DNA of 64,000 nt from Pistricoccus aurantiacus (lineage in GTDB: Bacteria > Pseudomonadota > Gammaproteobacteria > Pseudomonadales > Halomonadaceae): NCBI RefSeq assembly GCF_007954585.1, contig NZ_CP042382.1, positions 1,550,001 through 1,614,000 on the forward strand, written 5' to 3'. Of this stretch, positions 15,313 through 23,678 are shown piece by piece (within the stretch, counting starts at the first letter, position 1; every line of letters begins with the position of its first letter). The position numbers were made by a program, and so were the translations under genes. The notes under the pieces are model-generated. The model was not told where the DNA came from and made no database searches. It saw nothing but the letters and a program-made list of their open reading frames with translations.

Positions 15313-16502
15313 GAAATCACCTCGAGTTCACGGCCAATACGAGTAAACGCTTCGATGGCGGTATCGATCTGCTCCGGTGTATGAGCGGCGGACATCTGGG
15401 TACGAATGCGCGCCTGGCCCTTGGGCACCACCGGGAAGGAAAAGCCGATCACGTAGATGCCTTCCTCCAGCAGTCGATCGGCGAATTTCCCCGCCAGTCG
15501 CGCGTCGCCGAGCATCACCGGAATGATCGGATGATCCGCGCCGGCAAGCTGAAAACCTGCCTTCGTCATGCCGTCCCGAAAGTGGGCGACGTTGTCCCAA
15601 AGCTGCCTGCGCAGATCACCTCCCTGCTCGACCAGGTCGAGTACCTCGAGGCTCGCGGCGACGATGGGCGGCGCCAGGGCGTTGGAGAACAGATAGGGGC
15701 GGGAGCGCTGACGCAGCCATTCGGCGATGGCGCCTCGGGCCGCGGTCACCCCGCCGGAAGCGCCGCCCAGCGCCTTGCCCAGGGTGGTGGTGATGATATC
15801 CACCCGATCCATCACGTCGTGATATTCGTGAGTGCCGCGGCCGCCGTCCCCCAGGAAGCCGGTGGCGTGACAGTCGTCGATCATCACCATCGCATCATGA
15901 CGCTCCGCGAGATCGCAGATGTCCTTGAGGTTGGCGATCACCCCGTCCATGGAGAAGACGCCGTCGGTGGCGATCAGCTTGAAGCGCGCCCCGGCGGCGT
16001 CCGCTTCCTTGAGCCGTTCTTCCAGTTCCTCCATGTCGTTGTTGGCGTAGCGGTAGCGCTTGGCCTTGCACAGCCGGATGCCGTCGATGATCGAGGCGTG
16101 GTTCAGGGCGTCGGAAATGATCGCGTCCTCCGCGCCGAACAGGGTCTCGAACAGCCCGCCGTTGGCATCGAAGCAGGAGGAGTAGAGGATGGCGTCGTCC
16201 ATGCCCAGGAACTCGGCGAGACGCTTTTCCAGATGACGATGCTCCTCATGAGTACCGCAGATGAAGCGCACCGAGGCCATGCCGAAGCCCTGCTCGTCCA
16301 GGCCACGCTTGGCGGCTTCGATCAGCGCCGCGTCGTTTGCCAGACCCAGGTAGTTGTTGGCACAGAAATTGATGACCTCGCCGCTCTCGACGCGGATCCT
16401 TGCCTGCTGAGGCGACATCAATTCCCGCTCGTGCTTGTAGAGGCCTTCCTCATGAAGGCTCTCGATCTGCTGCTTGAGATGCGTCTGAAACGCCTGAGAC
16501 AT
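15309..16502 (-). CDS. kbl: Glycine C-acetyltransferase (2-amino-3-ketobutyrate CoA ligase)
   Basis: The protein has 397 residues, the normal family length. It is a PLP-dependent alpha-oxoamine synthase, showing [14 protein letters not shown] near the N-terminus, [12 protein letters not shown], the cofactor aspartate in [14 protein letters not shown] and the PLP lysine in [13 protein letters not shown]. It splits 2-amino-3-ketobutyrate with CoA into glycine and acetyl-CoA, completing threonine degradation with Tdh. Its start lies 6 nt after the stop of the NhaC-type antiporter, so the three genes are probably one operon. Confidence 0.97.
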   Translation of the reverse strand: MSQAFQTHLKQQIESLHEEGLYKHERELMSPQQARIRVESGEVINFCANNYLGLANDAALIEAAKRGLDEQGFGMASVRFICGTHEEHRHLEKRLAEFLGMDDAILYSSCFDANGGLFETLFGAEDAIISDALNHASIIDGIRLCKAKRYRYANNDMEELEERLKEADAAGARFKLIATDGVFSMDGVIANLKDICDLAERHDAMVMIDDCHATGFLGDGGRGTHEYHDVMDRVDIITTTLGKALGGASGGVTAARGAIAEWLRQRSRPYLFSNALAPPIVAASLEVLDLVEQGGDLRRQLWDNVAHFRDGMTKAGFQLAGADHPIIPVMLGDARLAGKFADRLLEEGIYVIGFSFPVVPKGQARIRTQMSAAHTPEQIDTAIEAFTRIGRELEVIS

Positions 16503-16508
16503 GGTGAT

Positions 16509-18014
16509 TTACCTCGAATCGGCGGTTGAATGAGTAAGCTCGGCGGGCTTTTCCTTCAGTTCTTCCCCGTTGGGGCCTTCATATCTGAGCCCCCAGCCGG
16601 TGATCGCCGCGAACAGCATGATCAGCACCAGGAACCAGCCCTGGAGGACGAAGGGAAAGACCGCGGTAGGGGCGACGCTCGGCAGCCACTCGTAGGTGTT
16701 CTGCATCAGTTGGATGGTCGACCAGCCCAGCAGTACCGGCGCCCCCCAGGGAAAGATATAGCCCAATGCGGAAGTGACCGCGTCGAGCATGTTGGCCCTT
16801 CGGTAGCGGTGGATGCGATAGCGCTCGCCGAGTTCCTTGACGAAGGGCGCGGCGGCGATTTCCGCGGCGGTATTGATGGTGATGGCGCTGTTGAGCAGGG
16901 CGACGATGCCCCAGATGGAAAGCTCCGCCTTGCGCACGGAATCCTTGATCCAGCCCATCAGCTTCTGGGTGATCATCTCCATGGTGCCTCCCAGTTTCAT
17001 CAGATAGGCGGCGGCGACGATGAGCAGGATCAGGATCGCCATGGTGACGTAGCCTTGAACCCCCTGCATCAGGGCGCCGGTGATCACCGTGTCGGAATCC
17101 GCGTCGAAGGCGATGATCTGGGAGAAGACACCGGTGCCGGCGATCACCAGAATCGGAATCGCCGTCAGGATGCCCCAGGTCAGGGAAGTCAGCAGGTGCT
17201 GGCCGGACAGCGCCAGCACCAGTACCAGGGCGAAAGGAGCCAGCATCACCAGCCCCATGGGATCGGTGGATTCCATCATGGCATCCATCGCCGCCGGATC
17301 CGCGAAGCTGGTGTCACCACCCCCGCCGAAGATCGCGAACAGGATGGCCGCGGGAATCGCCGCGCTGATGGAATACTTGAAACGGCTGCGCACCACCCCG
17401 GGCACGTCCGCTTCCTGGGTGGTAGCGGAGACGATGGTGGTATCCGAGACCGGCGCCAGGTTGTCGCCGAAGATCGCCCCGGAAAGAATCGCCGCGAAGA
17501 GCCAGGTCGGGTCGCCGCCCACGGCGACCCCGGCGGGGTACATCAGGGTGCAGAACGCCACGGTGGTGCCATAGCCGGTGCCCACCGCGGTGGAGAATAC
17601 CGCCGCCAGAATGAAGGTCATGGCGACGAAGACCCCGCCGGTCACGCTGGAAGTGCCGCCGAGCCACACCAGACCTTCCACCAGCCCGCCCACCTGGAGC
17701 ACCTGAGCAAACATGCCGGCGAAGAACCAGGCGACGATGGCCACTACCCCCACAGGCTGAGTCAAGCCCTCGAAAAGTCCGTTGGCATAATCCGACCAGG
17801 CGCTTGAACAGAAGAACAGCCCCAGGATCAGCCCGAACAGCGCCCCCATGACCAGGCCGATTTCCGAAGACAGACCCAGCACGCTGGTAGTGATCGCCCA
17901 GATCACGAAGAAGGTCAGCGGCACCGCCGCCCCCCAGGCGCCAAGTCGAAAATCCAAGGAATGATCGCCTTCCCGCCGAGCCGTCCGCTCGGATGCTGCC
18001 TTGGTGTTTGCCAT
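16509..18014 (-). CDS. NhaC-family Na+/H+ antiporter
   Basis: I chose the ATG at 18014 because AAGGA lies about 8 nt upstream and the frame upstream of it does not look membrane-like; this gives 501 residues. The protein has about 11-12 hydrophobic segments and NhaC-family features, including a long inner conserved part with LFAAILSGAIFGDNLAPVSDTTIVSA (seen as GAIFGDNLAPVSDTT) and NTAAEIAAAPFVKEL. The family exchanges sodium for protons, sometimes with organic or amino-acid anions (MleN, malate/lactate). Its place directly before kbl-tdh raises the possibility of an amino-acid-linked substrate, but this is inference. Confidence 0.88.
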   Translation of the reverse strand: MANTKAASERTARREGDHSLDFRLGAWGAAVPLTFFVIWAITTSVLGLSSEIGLVMGALFGLILGLFFCSSAWSDYANGLFEGLTQPVGVVAIVAWFFAGMFAQVLQVGGLVEGLVWLGGTSSVTGGVFVAMTFILAAVFSTAVGTGYGTTVAFCTLMYPAGVAVGGDPTWLFAAILSGAIFGDNLAPVSDTTIVSATTQEADVPGVVRSRFKYSISAAIPAAILFAIFGGGGDTSFADPAAMDAMMESTDPMGLVMLAPFALVLVLALSGQHLLTSLTWGILTAIPILVIAGTGVFSQIIAFDADSDTVITGALMQGVQGYVTMAILILLIVAAAYLMKLGGTMEMITQKLMGWIKDSVRKAELSIWGIVALLNSAITINTAAEIAAAPFVKELGERYRIHRYRRANMLDAVTSALGYIFPWGAPVLLGWSTIQLMQNTYEWLPSVAPTAVFPFVLQGWFLVLIMLFAAITGWGLRYEGPNGEELKEKPAELTHSTADSR

Positions 18015-18139
18015 ATCGTCCGTCCTTTTTGGTTGTCGTTGAGACGGGGTTGTCACAATAGTCCTTCGGAACCGTCTGCAAGAAGGACCTGAGCGAGTCA
18101 TCTTGATAAGCCATCGCGAATAGTGGTTGCCGATCACGG

Positions 18140-18167
18140 CTGGACTATCCTGACTGGACTACCCTGA
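18140..18167. repeat. 14-bp tandem duplication in the nhaC/ATP-grasp gap
   Basis: CTGGACTATCCTGA (18140-18153) is followed directly by CTGGACTACCCTGA (18154-18167), one mismatch in 14. It lies in the 335-nt divergent gap 18015-18349 and is exactly four 14-bp steps before the larger 14-bp repeat array at 18224. Confidence 0.7.
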
Positions 18168-18223
18168 TAAAGGTAGTGCTGTTAAAGCGATACACACTTC
18201 CTTGCCGTGGCGCGCTTACCTTG

Positions 18224-18300
18224 TCGCAAGTACCTCGTTACAAATGCCGTCTTTCAAGTGCTTCGTTTCAAGCGTTTTGTTTCAAGTACTTTGTTCAAGG
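18224..18300. repeat. Array of degenerate 14-bp tandem repeats upstream of the ATP-grasp gene
   Basis: Five contiguous 14-mers read TCGCAAGTACCTCG, TTACAAATGCCGTC, TTTCAAGTGCTTCG, TTTCAAGCGTTTTG and TTTCAAGTACTTTG, followed by a partial TTCAAGG. The consensus is close to TTTCAAGTRCYTYG, and each unit contains an imperfect palindrome CAAGTnCTTnG. The array ends about 50 bp before the ATP-grasp start. The rest of the gap 18015-18349 shows no gene. The copies could be regulator half-sites (iterons) or a decaying minisatellite. Confidence 0.75.
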
Positions 18301-18349
18301 TAGGAGATAAGCGCCGCTTTCGAAAGCTTCGTCGCCTAAGGGTGTTTCC

Positions 18350-19654
18350 ATGGATGACTACAAGAATATCTTCGTGGTAGGTCTCAACGATTTCAATCGC
18401 TCGCGCCTGGAGCAGTTGCGTGGCGCGGAACACTACCGCTTCCACGGGGTGATCGCCCCGGAAGCGGTGTACGACACCGAGGTCTTCTCCATTGCCGATA
18501 TGCTGCAGGAGGCCACGACCCAGCTCGAAGCCTTCGAGGGTCATATCGACGCCATCGTCGGCTACATGGATTTTCCGGTGTCCACCATGCTGCCGATTCT
18601 CTGCGAACGCTTCGGCACCCGCACCACCTCCCTGGAGAGCCTGCTCAAATGCGAGCACAAGTACTGGAGCCGCAAGGTGCAGCGGGAGGTGATTCCTGAA
18701 TTCATTCCCAACTTCACCGCCTTCGATCCTTTCGACGACGACGCCTTGACGGCAATAGGCGAAGCCGGGCTCTACTTTCCCTTCTTCGTCAAACCCATCA
18801 AGTCCTCCGGCTCCCGGCTGGGTTTTCGCATCGACACCCCGGAGGATTTCTATCACGCCGTCGAGCGGCTGCGAGCGGATATCGGCCTGATCGCCGATCC
18901 TTTCAACACGGTGCTCGAACATGCCCAACTGCCAAAAGACGTGGCCGAGGTGGACGGCGGTTACTGCATGGCGGAGGAGATCATCGGCGGCTGGCAGTGC
19001 ACCGTGGAGGGCTATGTGTACGAGGGCGAGGTGGTCAGCTACGGCATCGTCGATTCCCTGCGCTATCCGCAGGTATTAAGCTTCTTCCACTACCGCTACC
19101 CGTCCGGGCTGCCGGAGAAGATTCAGGACAAGATCATCGAGCTGACCGACACGGTAATGACCCATATCGGCTACGACAACTCCGCTTTCAATATCGAGTA
19201 TTTCTGGGATGAGGTGCAGGATCGGCTGTGGCTTTTGGAAATCAACACGCGGATTTCCCAGTCCCACTGCGATCTGTTCGAGAAGGTCGATGGGGTCAGC
19301 AATCAGCAGATCACCGTGGATCTGGGCTTGGGCAAGCGACCGGACATGCCGTATCGCCAAGGCGATTATGCGATAGGCGCCAAGTTCTTCTATCGGGTAT
19401 TCTTCGTCGATGCGGTGGTGACCCGGGTGCCTAGCCGAGAGGAGATCGACGCCCTGCAGCAGGAGTTCCCCGGCACCTTGATCGCGCTCCAGGTGGAGGA
19501 GGGCCAGCGGCTGTCCACACTGGCGGAACAGGACAGCTACAGCTTTGCCCTGGCCTATATCTGGACCGGCGCCAAGGACGAGACCGAACTGCTGGCCAAC
19601 TACGAAAGTCTCGCCTCGCGGCTGAATTTCGAGTTCGACGAGATCGTCGGTTGA
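18350..19654 (+). CDS. ATP-grasp domain protein (putative carboxylate-amine/peptide ligase)
   Basis: The protein has 434 residues. The N-terminal 100 residues look like a nucleotide-fold pre-ATP-grasp domain (NIFVVGLNDFNRSRLEQL, IVGYMDFPVSTMLP). The ATP-grasp core includes a lysine-containing strand FPFFVKPIKSSGSRLGFRI, the second strand YCMAEEIIGGWQCTVEGYV and the metal-binding end NIEYFWDE...LWLLEINTRISQSH with E and N. Such enzymes join a carboxylate to an amine using ATP through an acyl phosphate. A CocE/NonD-type hydrolase starts about 60 nt downstream, which suggests a small peptide or amide substrate. The exact product is unknown. No strong ribosome-binding site precedes the ATG. Confidence 0.85.
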   Translation: MDDYKNIFVVGLNDFNRSRLEQLRGAEHYRFHGVIAPEAVYDTEVFSIADMLQEATTQLEAFEGHIDAIVGYMDFPVSTMLPILCERFGTRTTSLESLLKCEHKYWSRKVQREVIPEFIPNFTAFDPFDDDALTAIGEAGLYFPFFVKPIKSSGSRLGFRIDTPEDFYHAVERLRADIGLIADPFNTVLEHAQLPKDVAEVDGGYCMAEEIIGGWQCTVEGYVYEGEVVSYGIVDSLRYPQVLSFFHYRYPSGLPEKIQDKIIELTDTVMTHIGYDNSAFNIEYFWDEVQDRLWLLEINTRISQSHCDLFEKVDGVSNQQITVDLGLGKRPDMPYRQGDYAIGAKFFYRVFFVDAVVTRVPSREEIDALQQEFPGTLIALQVEEGQRLSTLAEQDSYSFALAYIWTGAKDETELLANYESLASRLNFEFDEIVG

Positions 19655-19713
19655 ATGATGCACGAAAGACGGCTGACTGATGTTTCAATAATTCACAAGA
19701 GCAGGAGATGCCC

Positions 19714-21741
19714 ATGCGTATCGTCGAGCAATTTCCTCACGAGATCCATGAAGAGGAAACCTGGATTTCCCTGCGCAGCGGTCTGCGCCTGGCGGCGCGC
19801 ATCTGGCGCCCGGTGGACGCGGAGCAGCATCCGGTGCCGGCGATTCTCGAATATCTGCCCTACCGCAAGCGGGATCTCACCGCGCAGCGGGATGCCCAGA
19901 ACCACGCCTACTGGGCTGGGCACGGCTACGCCGGGGTGCGGGTAGATATTCGCGGCACCGGCGAGTCTGACGGAGTGCTGACGGACGAGTATCTGCAGGA
20001 GGAACTCGACGATGGGGTGGCGGTGCTCGAATGGCTGGAAGCGCAGCCCTGGTGCAACGGCAAGGTGGGCATGGTGGGCATTTCCTGGGGCGGCTTCAAC
20101 GGCCTGCAGATCGCCGCGCTGCGCCCGCCCCAGCTCAAGGCGGTGATCACGATCTGTTCCACGGATGATCGCTACGCGGACGATATTCATCACATGGGCG
20201 GCTGCATGCTGGGGGACAATCTCTCCTGGGCCTCGACCATGTTCGACGGCAATGCCTGCCCGCCGGACCCGGCGCTGGTCCACGAGCGCTGGCGGGACAT
20301 GTGGCTCGAACGCCTCGAAGGCAGCGGCCTGTGGCTATCCAACTGGTTGCAGCATCAGCGCCGGGACGACTACTGGAAACATGGCTCCGTCTGCGAGGAT
20401 TTCTCGCTGATCCAGTGCCCGGTCTACGCCATCAGCGGCTGGGCGGACGGCTACTGCAACGCGGTGTTTCGCCTGCTGGAAGGCCTCGACGTGCCGCGCA
20501 AGGGGCTGGTCGGCCCCTGGGCTCACAAGTATCCGCATTTCGGCGTGCCCGGGCCTGCCATCGGTTTCCTGCAGGAATCCCTGCGCTGGTGGGATCACTG
20601 GCTCAAGGACGAGGATACCGGCATCATGGAGGAGCCCATGCTGCGGGTGTGGATGCAGGACAGCGTGCAGCCCTCGGCGCGTTACGAGAACCGCCCGGGA
20701 CGCTGGGTGGCGGAGCCGTCCTGGCCGTCGTCGAATATTCAGCCCGTCTCTTTTCGGCTGACCGAGGGCCACGACCTGCTGCCGGGGTCGGAGGGCGAGG
20801 ACAGCGATGCGACCCTGGACGTGCGCTCGTCCCTTTCCACCGGGCTCTACGCCGGCAAGTGGTGTTCCTACAACGCGCCGCCGGACCTGCCCCACGATCA
20901 GCGGGACGAGGACGGCGGCTCGCTGATCTTCCAGACACCGCGGCTGGAAGAACCCATCGAGATCTGCGGCCAGCCTCGGGTGGAACTCGAGATCGAATCG
21001 GATCGACCGGTGGCCATGGTGGCGCTGCGCCTCAACGATATCGGCAAGGACGACAAGGCCACACGCATTTCTTATGGCTTGCTGAACCTGACTCACCGCG
21101 ACAGCGACGAGCATCCCGAGCCCCTGGAGCCGGGCAAGCGCTACCGGGTCACCGTGCTGCTCAAGCATATCGCCCAGCGCTTCCCGGCGGGACACGCCAT
21201 TCGCCTGTCCCTTTCCACCAGCTACTGGCCCCTGGCCTGGCCCGCCCCCAAGCCGGTGCGTCTGACCCTCTGCCCGGGCCGGAGCCGTCTGATCCTGCCG
21301 GTTCGGCCGCCGCGACCGGAAGAGGAGGCGGCCCTGCGGGAATTCGACAAACCGGAGGTCGCGCCGCCGCTGGCCAAGACGCTGCTGCAACCCACCCAGG
21401 AAAGCTGGCGGGTGATTCGCGATCTGGCTAACGACCAGACGACGCTTGAAGTGATCAACGATGAAGGCCGCTACCGGCTGGACGATATCGATCTGGAAAT
21501 CGCCGCCAGGATCGTCGAACGCTACAGCTACGCCTACGGCAACTACGACAGCGTCAGCGGCTGGACGGAATGGAAGCGCAGCTTTCGCCGGGGCGACTGG
21601 GAGGTACGCATCGTCACCCGTACCCTGATGACCAGCGACCCGGAAAACTTTCGCGTCCGCGCCACTCTCGACGCCTACGAAGACTCGACCCGAATATTCG
21701 CCAAGAGTTGGGATGAATCCTTTTCCAGGGATCTGGTGTGA
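19714..21741 (+). CDS. CocE/NonD-family X-Pro dipeptidyl-peptidase-like hydrolase
   Basis: AGGAG sits immediately before the first ATG (19708) and 6 nt before the second, so I start at 19714 (675 residues). It has the alpha/beta-hydrolase domain of the CocE/NonD family: DIRGTGESDG near residue 80, nucleophile S124 in GISWGGFNG, a probable acid in SGWADGYCNAVF and a histidine in GPWAHKYPHFG. A C-terminal jelly-roll domain with TLDVRSSLSTGLYAGKWC and beta strands follows. Members hydrolyse esters and amides such as cocaine, or peptides with proline at position 2. There is no signal peptide, so it is cytoplasmic. It is probably co-transcribed with the ATP-grasp gene. Confidence 0.9.
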   Translation: MRIVEQFPHEIHEEETWISLRSGLRLAARIWRPVDAEQHPVPAILEYLPYRKRDLTAQRDAQNHAYWAGHGYAGVRVDIRGTGESDGVLTDEYLQEELDDGVAVLEWLEAQPWCNGKVGMVGISWGGFNGLQIAALRPPQLKAVITICSTDDRYADDIHHMGGCMLGDNLSWASTMFDGNACPPDPALVHERWRDMWLERLEGSGLWLSNWLQHQRRDDYWKHGSVCEDFSLIQCPVYAISGWADGYCNAVFRLLEGLDVPRKGLVGPWAHKYPHFGVPGPAIGFLQESLRWWDHWLKDEDTGIMEEPMLRVWMQDSVQPSARYENRPGRWVAEPSWPSSNIQPVSFRLTEGHDLLPGSEGEDSDATLDVRSSLSTGLYAGKWCSYNAPPDLPHDQRDEDGGSLIFQTPRLEEPIEICGQPRVELEIESDRPVAMVALRLNDIGKDDKATRISYGLLNLTHRDSDEHPEPLEPGKRYRVTVLLKHIAQRFPAGHAIRLSLSTSYWPLAWPAPKPVRLTLCPGRSRLILPVRPPRPEEEAALREFDKPEVAPPLAKTLLQPTQESWRVIRDLANDQTTLEVINDEGRYRLDDIDLEIAARIVERYSYAYGNYDSVSGWTEWKRSFRRGDWEVRIVTRTLMTSDPENFRVRATLDAYEDSTRIFAKSWDESFSRDLV

Positions 21742-21787
21742 AAATGGGCCAGTTCCATCGAGATTAAAAAAATAGCGTCGACCTCCC

Positions 21788-21817
21788 GCGCCGTTTGCCG
21801 GTTGACGGCGCTTGTTT
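21788..21817 (+). terminator. Rho-independent terminator after the CocE-like gene
   Basis: A 7-bp GC-rich stem, GCGCCGT (21788-21794) and ACGGCGC (21805-21811), with a 10-nt loop, is followed by TTGTTTATAA. It lies 47 nt after the hydrolase stop and should end the ATP-grasp/hydrolase transcript. Confidence 0.65.
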
Positions 21818-21857
21818 ATAAATCACTATTCTGGTCGTCACCTGTTCGCTCGTCTAT

Positions 21858-22034
21858 CTAGCCATCATAAGCATCGATGCCAAGCCATTGGGTGCCAATC
21901 GATAAAGCCTCGCTGTGGGATTCGCAAAGCTGTTCGCTTATTATCACTTCATATTCAAGCAACAGGATATGCCACCTGTCTCCTTGCTGTCTGATTTGAT
22001 AATCCCTGATAATTTTATGATCCGCGATCGTCAT
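21858..22034 (-). CDS. Small hypothetical protein (58 residues)
   Basis: I chose the ATG at 22034 because a perfect AAGGAGG lies 4 nt upstream; an earlier in-frame ATG at 22055 is not preceded by such a site. The product (MTIADHKIIRDYQIRQQGD... ending WLGIDAYDG) is soluble and mixed alpha/beta: strands around YQIRQQGDRWHILLLEYEVI, then a helix SHSEALSIGTQWLG. I do not recognise it. The strong ribosome-binding site argues that it is a real gene. It lies in a patch less GC-rich than its surroundings. Confidence 0.6.
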   Translation of the reverse strand: MTIADHKIIRDYQIRQQGDRWHILLLEYEVIISEQLCESHSEALSIGTQWLGIDAYDG

Positions 22035-22106
22035 TTCGCCTCCTTGAAATTCCATTCATGTCACCGGGCGTAGCATGCCTATCGATAAGTTCCAGCATGC
22101 TGATAT

Positions 22107-22634
22107 CTATGAAATTCTCTTTAACATGCCTTGATCGCGCCGCCATTGTCCTTGCAAGGAAACTTCCGCCTTGGCGTCTTGCAATATATGAGCTTGATTC
22201 TTGGCTTGCCTGATGAAATCCGCTAGCAGCTTATCCAGGCCGGCGGTGGCATTGCCCGCCTTGAGCCATTCGTAAAAGCACTGCGCCCTGTATTCGTGCT
22301 GCCAGACTTGTTCCAGAATATCCATGGCCATCGTCGTATTGATAACGAAGAAATGCCGGCGATCATAGGGTTTTTCTGGGATCGTTTTTCGAGTAAAGGG
22401 CGCAATCGCCTCTGACAGCTGTAACGAAATGGTGATTTCTTCCAGACGATTTATCCTGGCGTCGCTTTCCTTTTCCAACTCTTTCATCAGCCGGCTTATG
22501 CCGATATTGAAAGGTAAAAATGCCAGCGTAATATTTTGATACAAACTCATTCTTTCGATTTCTTTTAGCTGAGATTTTGCTAGTACTTCTTCAGCAAAAT
22601 AACCCTTGTTTGATAGTTTTTTTCCGCTAATCAT
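22107..22634 (-). CDS. Hypothetical all-helical protein (175 residues), possibly ferritin-like
   Basis: The ATG is preceded by AAGGAT about 8 nt upstream. The protein is predicted to be mainly helical and lacks a signal peptide. A C-terminal helical segment (NTTMAMDILEQVWQHEYRAQCFYEWLKAGNA, in parts EQVWQHEYRAQCFYEW; LLADFIRQAKNQAHIL) has the E/H-rich, Y-rich look of ferritin-like or Dps-like helices. The spacing of metal ligands is not convincing enough to assign a function. Codon use is less GC-biased than in neighbours, which suggests a foreign or weakly selected gene. It is divergent from the Crp/Fnr gene and shares the AT-rich gap 22635-22899 with it. Confidence 0.6.
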   Translation of the reverse strand: MISGKKLSNKGYFAEEVLAKSQLKEIERMSLYQNITLAFLPFNIGISRLMKELEKESDARINRLEEITISLQLSEAIAPFTRKTIPEKPYDRRHFFVINTTMAMDILEQVWQHEYRAQCFYEWLKAGNATAGLDKLLADFIRQAKNQAHILQDAKAEVSLQGQWRRDQGMLKRIS

Positions 22635-22731
22635 GGCGTTATATCCTTATCGTTTTTAATGAATAAGATCATTAAAATTCCATGCCTTGTATTGTGGAAA
22701 TAATAAGAATAGAAAGAATAAATAAGTTATC

Positions 22732-22747
22732 TGTGTGCTATCACACA
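22732..22747. promoter_or_regulatory. CRP-like palindrome in the divergent gap
   Basis: TGTGTGCTATCACACA has perfect 6-bp arms (TGTGTG/CACACA). Compared with the CRP consensus TGTGA-N6-TCACA it keeps both TGTG and CACA cores at the right spacing, with T and A in place of A and T at the inner positions. It lies in the AT-rich 265-nt gap between the 175-residue hypothetical gene and the Crp/Fnr gene. A TTGATT with a TATTTA about 19 bp later (22764-22795) could be the promoter of the regulator gene. Confidence 0.45.
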
Positions 22748-22843
22748 TAAGGGGATTTTTTCAGTTGATTCAAGTCAGGTTTTTTTGGCTATTTATTAAC
22801 CTGAGTAAACATGACGCGGATATTTAGAAGCACACTATTACAA

Positions 22844-22879
22844 CGCCGCGTAAGCGGCGGTAAGGGATGGCCTTAGGCC
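22844..22879 (+). other. Two small hairpins in the leader of the Crp/Fnr gene
   Basis: CGCCGC-GTAA-GCGGCG (22844-22859) forms a 6-bp stem closed by a GTAA tetraloop. GGCC-TTA-GGCC (22869-22879) follows. Both lie just upstream of the ribosome-binding site GGAG (22890-22893). They may stabilise the leader or influence translation, but no known riboswitch pattern is recognisable. Confidence 0.35.
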
Positions 22880-22899
22880 GTTCATGTCGGGAGTCATAT

Positions 22900-23652
22900 A
22901 TGACTGAGCGCTTTTCACCGCTCCACAATCAGCTGCTGGCAGCGTTGCCCAGTGAAGTTCAAGAGCGCTTGTTTCCCCATCTCAAATTGATTCGGTTGCC
23001 GCTGGGTAAGTTGATTCACCAGCCTGGCAACGTTCCACGCAACGTTTATTTTCCGATAGATGCCATTATCTCGCTGATCTACGTGATGGATAGCGGTGCG
23101 TCGGCGGAAATTGCCATAATAGGCAAGGATGGCCTTGCAGGCCTTTCCGTCATCATGGGCGGTGAAATCACCAACAGCCGAACCGTTGTGCAAAGCGCGG
23201 GTCATGCCTATCAGTTGGACAATCAACGATTCAGGGATGAATTCGATCGTCATGGCGCGCTATTGGAATTGATGCTGCGCTATATCCAAACCTTGATGGA
23301 TCAAATGGCACAAACCGCCGTATGTAACCGCTTTCATACGATCGACCAGCAGTTCTGCCGCTGGTTGTTGCATTCCCTCGATCGTCTGCCCGGTGATCAG
23401 CTGGTGATGACTCAGGAGCTGATCGCCAATATGTTGGGGGTACGTCGCGAGGGGGTAGCCCTGGCTGCCAGGAAGCTGCATAAACAGGGCGTTATCGAAT
23501 ATAACCGGGGGCGTATCAAGGTACTGAATCGGCCTGCCTTGGAGCGCCTGAGCTGTGAATGCTACGCCGCGATCAAGGAGGAGGCGGAACGACTGCTGCC
23601 GTATCCTGCCGATCAGAAAAGCCAGACATCATGGCGATGTGGCAAAGCGTGA
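22900..23652 (+). CDS. Crp/Fnr-family transcriptional regulator
   Basis: I chose the ATG at 22900, with GGAG 6 nt upstream, giving 250 residues (MTERFSPLHNQLLAAL). The N-terminal cyclic-nucleotide-binding-like beta-barrel covers about residues 20-130 (LPLGKLIHQPGNVPRNVYFPIDAIISLIYVMDSG). The linker helix and winged helix-turn-helix follow, with MTQELIANMLGVRREGVALAARKLHKQGVIEYNRGRIKVLN (seen as NMLGVRREGVALAARKL). There is no N-terminal FNR cysteine cluster, so it does not look like an oxygen-sensing iron-sulfur FNR. The ligand is unknown. This subfamily is common in proteobacteria beside stress or denitrification genes. A CRP-like palindrome about 155 bp upstream could serve in autoregulation. 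Confidence 0.9.
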   Translation: MTERFSPLHNQLLAALPSEVQERLFPHLKLIRLPLGKLIHQPGNVPRNVYFPIDAIISLIYVMDSGASAEIAIIGKDGLAGLSVIMGGEITNSRTVVQSAGHAYQLDNQRFRDEFDRHGALLELMLRYIQTLMDQMAQTAVCNRFHTIDQQFCRWLLHSLDRLPGDQLVMTQELIANMLGVRREGVALAARKLHKQGVIEYNRGRIKVLNRPALERLSCECYAAIKEEAERLLPYPADQKSQTSWRCGKA

Positions 23653-23678
23653 AGGTTGTTGGTAGCGATAATCGCTTT

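Noticed and set aside
14206-15384. Open frame of about 390 codons on the plus strand opposite tdh
   Set aside because: No recognisable motif, and tdh on the other strand has every catalytic and zinc residue.
18224-18300. Possible CRISPR array
   Set aside because: Units are 14 bp, degenerate and contiguous, with no spacers and no cas genes.
22764-22777. FNR-type box TTGATTCAAGTCAG before the Crp/Fnr gene
   Set aside because: Only the first half-site matches; the second half-site has three of five positions.
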